Of a stretch of DNA of 64,000 nucleotides, positions 61,370 through 64,000 are shown piece after piece. The notes below the pieces were generated by a model. The model was given only the letters and a program-made list of their open reading frames with translations, ran no database searches and was not told where the DNA came from. Every line of letters begins with the position of its first letter. The stretch's first letter is position 1. Origin of the DNA: Arminella tubonensis (GTDB lineage: Bacteria > Pseudomonadota > Alphaproteobacteria > Rhizobiales > Rhizobiaceae); contig NZ_PCDP01000038.1 of NCBI RefSeq assembly GCF_003240585.1, positions 372,001 through 436,000 of the forward strand, written 5' to 3'. A program made the position numbers and the translations under genes.

Positions 61370-61386
61370 TTTAGAATTATTCTAAA
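61370..61386 (-). promoter_or_regulatory. Irr ICE box at the mbfA promoter
   Basis: The 17-bp TTTAGAAT-T-ATTCTAAA is a perfect palindrome of the Irr iron-control element. On the leftward strand TTGACC (61413-61408), a 17-bp spacer and TAGATT (61390-61385) form the promoter, and the palindrome overlaps the -10 box and covers the transcript start and ribosome site. This fits repression by Irr under low iron. Confidence 0.9.
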
Positions 61387-61549
61387 TCTAAAGAGCAGGG
61401 TAATTGCGGTCAAGGGCATGTTGCTAAAGTTTGACAGATTGCCGCAATAGCGGTGATGGGACTGTCGTTGCGGCTTGCGAGGTCCTACATAGACAGGACC
61501 TTGCGCCGACTTTCTCAGGGAATGACGAAGGCGCAGATCGGAGCATTGT

Positions 61550-62017
61550 ATGAACAGTGAACTGCAGGGACGCGCCGCGCATCTGGCCGAGATTCGCGAG
61601 CGCGCCGAAGCCGACATGCTGCGGATGGGTATTGACGCCGCTTTCATCGACAAGCTTGTCGAGACCTTTTATGCGCGCATCCAGGAGCATCCGCGGCTTG
61701 GTCCCGTTTTCGAGGCAAAGCTTTCCGGTCGCTGGCCTGAGCATCTTGAGAAAATGAAACGCTTCTGGTCCTCCGTCGCCTTCAAGAACGGGGCATATGG
61801 TGGCAAGCCGGTGCAGGCACATGCCGGTGTCGAAGGACTGAAGCCCGAGCTCTTCCCGGAATGGCTGATGCTGTTTGCGGTTACGCTTTCCGAGATAACG
61901 CCTTCCAAGGAAGCAGGGGACTGGTTCATGGCGACTGCCGAGCGTATAGCGCGCAGCATGTCGCTATCGCTGTTTTACAATCCGGCACTGGACGATCCCG
62001 CGAAAAAGCCGGCCTGA
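61550..62017 (+). CDS. Group III truncated hemoglobin
   Basis: 155 residues. The 2-on-2 globin core (MGIDAAFIDKLVETFYARIQEHPRLGPVF...FWSSVAFKNG...KPVQAHAGVEGLKPELFPEW) contains the proximal histidine H91 and the F-helix. Group III proteins lack the typical distal GG pairs; the role in rhizobia is not firm, with NO or peroxide chemistry suggested. It is divergent from mbfA and ends two bases before the EamA gene. Confidence 0.9.
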   Translation: MNSELQGRAAHLAEIRERAEADMLRMGIDAAFIDKLVETFYARIQEHPRLGPVFEAKLSGRWPEHLEKMKRFWSSVAFKNGAYGGKPVQAHAGVEGLKPELFPEWLMLFAVTLSEITPSKEAGDWFMATAERIARSMSLSLFYNPALDDPAKKPA

Positions 62018-62019
62018 GG

Positions 62020-62937
62020 CTATCCGCCGCGCTGAGCGACAAGGGTTGCGCCGACACTGGCCGCCATCACAAAGGCGGTGCCAAGCATCTGCAGTGAAGT
62101 CATCGGCTGGGCGAGGATGACAAATCCGGCGACCGCGCCCATGGCAGGCTCAAGGCTCATCAGGATGCCGAAGGAAGAGGTCGACATGCGCCGGAGTGCA
62201 ATCATTTCCAGCGCGTAGGGCAGGAGCGGCACCAGGATTGCAAGCCCCATCACTTCTGCCAATCCCTTGAGAGTCAGCGCACCAGCCGCCGCGGAAATGC
62301 CGAATGGTGTCGCGACGAGAGCGGCGACGAGCAGCGACATCGACAGGCCCTCGAGCCCCTTGAACACGGCACCGACCTTCTTGGTCAACAGGATATAGAC
62401 CGCCCAGCCAACGGCAGAACAGCCTGCGAAAAGAACGCCTGGGAGATTGCCGACCCAGCCCTGACCGTCCCGTGCCAGCAGGATCACCCCGATGCCGGCC
62501 ACCAGCGGCCAGACCAGCCTCCAGCCGATGCCATAACCGAAGGCGGCAACCGACAGAGGCCCGAGGAAATCGATCGCCACCAGCAACCCGAGCGGAATGC
62601 GCTGGATTGCCGCAAAAAAGGACATGGTCATGCAGGCCGTGACAGTCCCCAGCAGCAGCGCGCCTACCCATTGCTCGCGGCTGAAGCGCAACACCGGCGG
62701 CCGGACAATGACGGCGAGGATGATCGCCGCGAAGGCCAGTCTCAACCAGGTGGCACCGACGGCGCCGTAGGCATCAATGGCGGACGAGGACAGCGCCGCG
62801 CCGAATTGGATCGAGGACATCGACAGGAGGCACATCAGCGCGCCGGCTGCGATGCCTGTCGAAGACGGCGGAACCTCCGACTGCGGCAGGAGAGCAGCGC
62901 CGCCATCCGTCCCGGTTACGATCGCATTGTCATCCAT
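62020..62937 (-). CDS. EamA-family (RhtA-like) transporter
   Basis: 305 residues with about ten hydrophobic helices, and two EamA repeats (the second from about residue 160). FGAALSSSAIDAYGAVGATWLRLAFAAI and the end ILAQPMTSLQMLGTAFVMAASVGATLVAQR are typical. RhtA relatives export threonine/homoserine; the substrate here is unknown. It ends two bases from the truncated hemoglobin stop, with no visible terminator in between. Confidence 0.85.
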   Translation of the reverse strand: MDDNAIVTGTDGGAALLPQSEVPPSSTGIAAGALMCLLSMSSIQFGAALSSSAIDAYGAVGATWLRLAFAAIILAVIVRPPVLRFSREQWVGALLLGTVTACMTMSFFAAIQRIPLGLLVAIDFLGPLSVAAFGYGIGWRLVWPLVAGIGVILLARDGQGWVGNLPGVLFAGCSAVGWAVYILLTKKVGAVFKGLEGLSMSLLVAALVATPFGISAAAGALTLKGLAEVMGLAILVPLLPYALEMIALRRMSTSSFGILMSLEPAMGAVAGFVILAQPMTSLQMLGTAFVMAASVGATLVAQRGG

Positions 62938-63037
62938 GCATTGCCCCTCAGCCCCAGTGGGTACCTACCCGTCGGCGGCAGAAGGGACAAACGTAAAGTT
63001 TTCATGCCGGCATCAGGCACATTGATGGACCCCGTTG

Positions 63038-64000
63038 CTATGCCTCCAGCCCGATCAGCACGTTGGCTACGTTGAGCCCGATCTCCGGAACGCCATAGCC
63101 CCCCTCCATGCAGACAAGCACCGGCAGGCCGGCGGCAGCGATCAGGCTGCCCATGCGGACGAAATCGACTGAGGTCAGCTTGAAAAACGAGATCGGGTCG
63201 CGTTCGAACGTGTCGACACCGAGGGAAACGACGACCGCTTCCGCTCCGAAATTCTTGATACGCATCAGCGCGTCGGCAAGTGCTGCCGACCATGTCTCCC
63301 ATGTTGTACCGCGTGGCATCGGGTAGTTCTTGTTTACGCCCGTCCCCTCGCCCTCACCCACTTCGTCGGCGTGGCCGAGAAAATAGGGAAAGGCATGGAC
63401 AGGATCGCCGTGAAGCGATGCGGTGAAAACGTCGCTGCGCCGATAGAAAATATCCTGCGTGCCGTTACCATGATGGAAGTCGACGTCGAGAACGGCGACC
63501 TTTGCTGCCCCATGGTCCAGCAGGCGCTGGGCCGCGACCGCGGCATTGTTGATGAAGCAATAGCCGCCGAAGAGGTCGATGCCGGCGTGATGTCCAGGCG
63601 GCCGGCAAAGTGCGAAGGCGAAGCGATTGCCGGCGTTCAGCCAATCGGCACCGGTCAGGGCACAGCGCATCGAGGCGATCGCCGCTTCATAGGAACCTTT
63701 GGTGATCGATGTGTCGGCCGCGTTGGCGTAGTGACCGATGGCTCCGACGATGTTTTCGGGAATGCGCTGACTGGTGCGACGCACTGCAAAGGAATTGGCT
63801 ATCGCCTCGCCATTGTAGCCCGCCGCTACCCAGCGCTCCCAGACAGTCCGCAGAAACTCGAGGTAGGCAGGATCATGCACCTTCCGCGCCGTCTCCAACC
63901 CATGCGTGTCCGGAGCCACGACATCGGCAAAACCCGCTTCCCTCACAGCCGCAAGTATCCATTCGGCTCGAAAGGGCGCCTCAAACGGCGTCACGAGTTG
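63038..64000 (-). CDS. Histone-deacetylase-family amidohydrolase, 5' end outside window
   Basis: About 321 residues are visible and the frame stays open to the right edge, so the start is missing; the GTG at 63994 is probably internal. The zinc-dependent deacetylase motifs are CRPPGHHAGIDLFGGYCFINNAA (the catalytic His pair) and DVDFHHGNGTQDIFY (zinc ligands), with the late CMEGGYG loop. In bacteria such proteins deacetylate acetylpolyamines or acetoin-related compounds; the substrate here is uncertain. Confidence 0.93.
   Translation of the reverse strand, partial: QLVTPFEAPFRAEWILAAVREAGFADVVAPDTHGLETARKVHDPAYLEFLRTVWERWVAAGYNGEAIANSFAVRRTSQRIPENIVGAIGHYANAADTSITKGSYEAAIASMRCALTGADWLNAGNRFAFALCRPPGHHAGIDLFGGYCFINNAAVAAQRLLDHGAAKVAVLDVDFHHGNGTQDIFYRRSDVFTASLHGDPVHAFPYFLGHADEVGEGEGTGVNKNYPMPRGTTWETWSAALADALMRIKNFGAEAVVVSLGVDTFERDPISFFKLTSVDFVRMGSLIAAAGLPVLVCMEGGYGVPEIGLNVANVLIGLEA

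Noticed and set aside
63994..63996. GTG as the start of the histone-deacetylase-family gene
   Set aside because: The frame remains open to the edge and the family has extra N-terminal residues, so the true start is outside.

Overview
The window is chromosomal DNA of an alphaproteobacterium of the order Rhizobiales, most likely a Rhizobiaceae member close to Sinorhizobium/Ensifer or Rhizobium. The reasons are the run dnaN - pmtA (bacterial phospholipid N-methyltransferase) - pyrF - NDUFA9-like protein - uppP - GST - queG, an Irr-type ICE palindrome in front of a membrane-bound ferritin gene (mbfA), a CtrA-type TTAA-N7-TTAA box, a bacterial transglutaminase-like cysteine peptidase, and GC-rich coding DNA with short AT-rich gaps. 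Most of the window is densely packed core housekeeping sequence. I see no rRNA, tRNA, CRISPR array, intact transposase or integrase.

Layout. 1-7.5 kb: the end of a LysE exporter, cysK, then a leftward block (comM, gshB, a cupin, an endonuclease/phosphatase-fold protein, yraN-rsmI). 7.8-18.9 kb: a rightward block with dnaN, pmtA, a divergent histidine-phosphatase protein, pyrF, an NDUFA9-like dehydrogenase, GST, queG, an SDR-like protein, RlpA and an RsmB-type rRNA methyltransferase; uppP is leftward and a 50-residue secreted peptide gene sits between. 19.2-24.3 kb: a four-gene periplasmic operon, imelysin - di-heme cytochrome - imelysin - Tat-exported DUF1513 protein. 24.3-28.5 kb: DUF2252, a likely TspO remnant, a PaaI thioesterase with a nucleosidase, and guaA.

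28.5-33.4 kb, directly behind the 3' end of guaA, is an accessory-looking block: an F420-reductase-like NADP oxidoreductase, an SDR with a divergent LysR, a YCII protein, and an ArsR regulator leading two SRPBCC genes. 33.4-43.5 kb returns to mixed housekeeping and stress genes: ogt, GST, a 2'-5' RNA ligase behind a LexA-like box, LysR/quinone oxidoreductase, a deacylase, an ArsC-like protein, a YbaK-like deacylase, an M29 aminopeptidase and xseA. 43.6-47 kb holds a polyprenyl-linked glycosylation set (a GT-C-like membrane protein divergent from GT2-gtrA). 47-52.8 kb carries oxidoreductases, a GNAT protein, an M15-like protein and a third LysR-oxidoreductase pair. 52.8-58.5 kb is the leftward translation block infC / rpmI-rplT / pheS-pheT, interrupted between pheS and pheT by a DUF4160-DUF2442 pair. 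58.7-64 kb ends with an alpha/beta hydrolase, the transglutaminase-like peptidase, mbfA, a truncated hemoglobin, an EamA exporter and a partial histone-deacetylase-family amidohydrolase.

Iron is a recurring theme: the imelysin operon and the Irr-controlled mbfA are both iron-homeostasis type genes, and DUF2252 lies directly against the former. The most unusual points are the DUF4160-DUF2442 pair inside the pheST operon, an intercistronic hairpin that could bridge a distant Shine-Dalgarno to the di-heme cytochrome start, the block behind guaA with its palindromic and probably leaderless ArsR promoter, the LexA-like box near a 2'-5' RNA ligase, and a histidine phosphatase that lacks the RHG motif.
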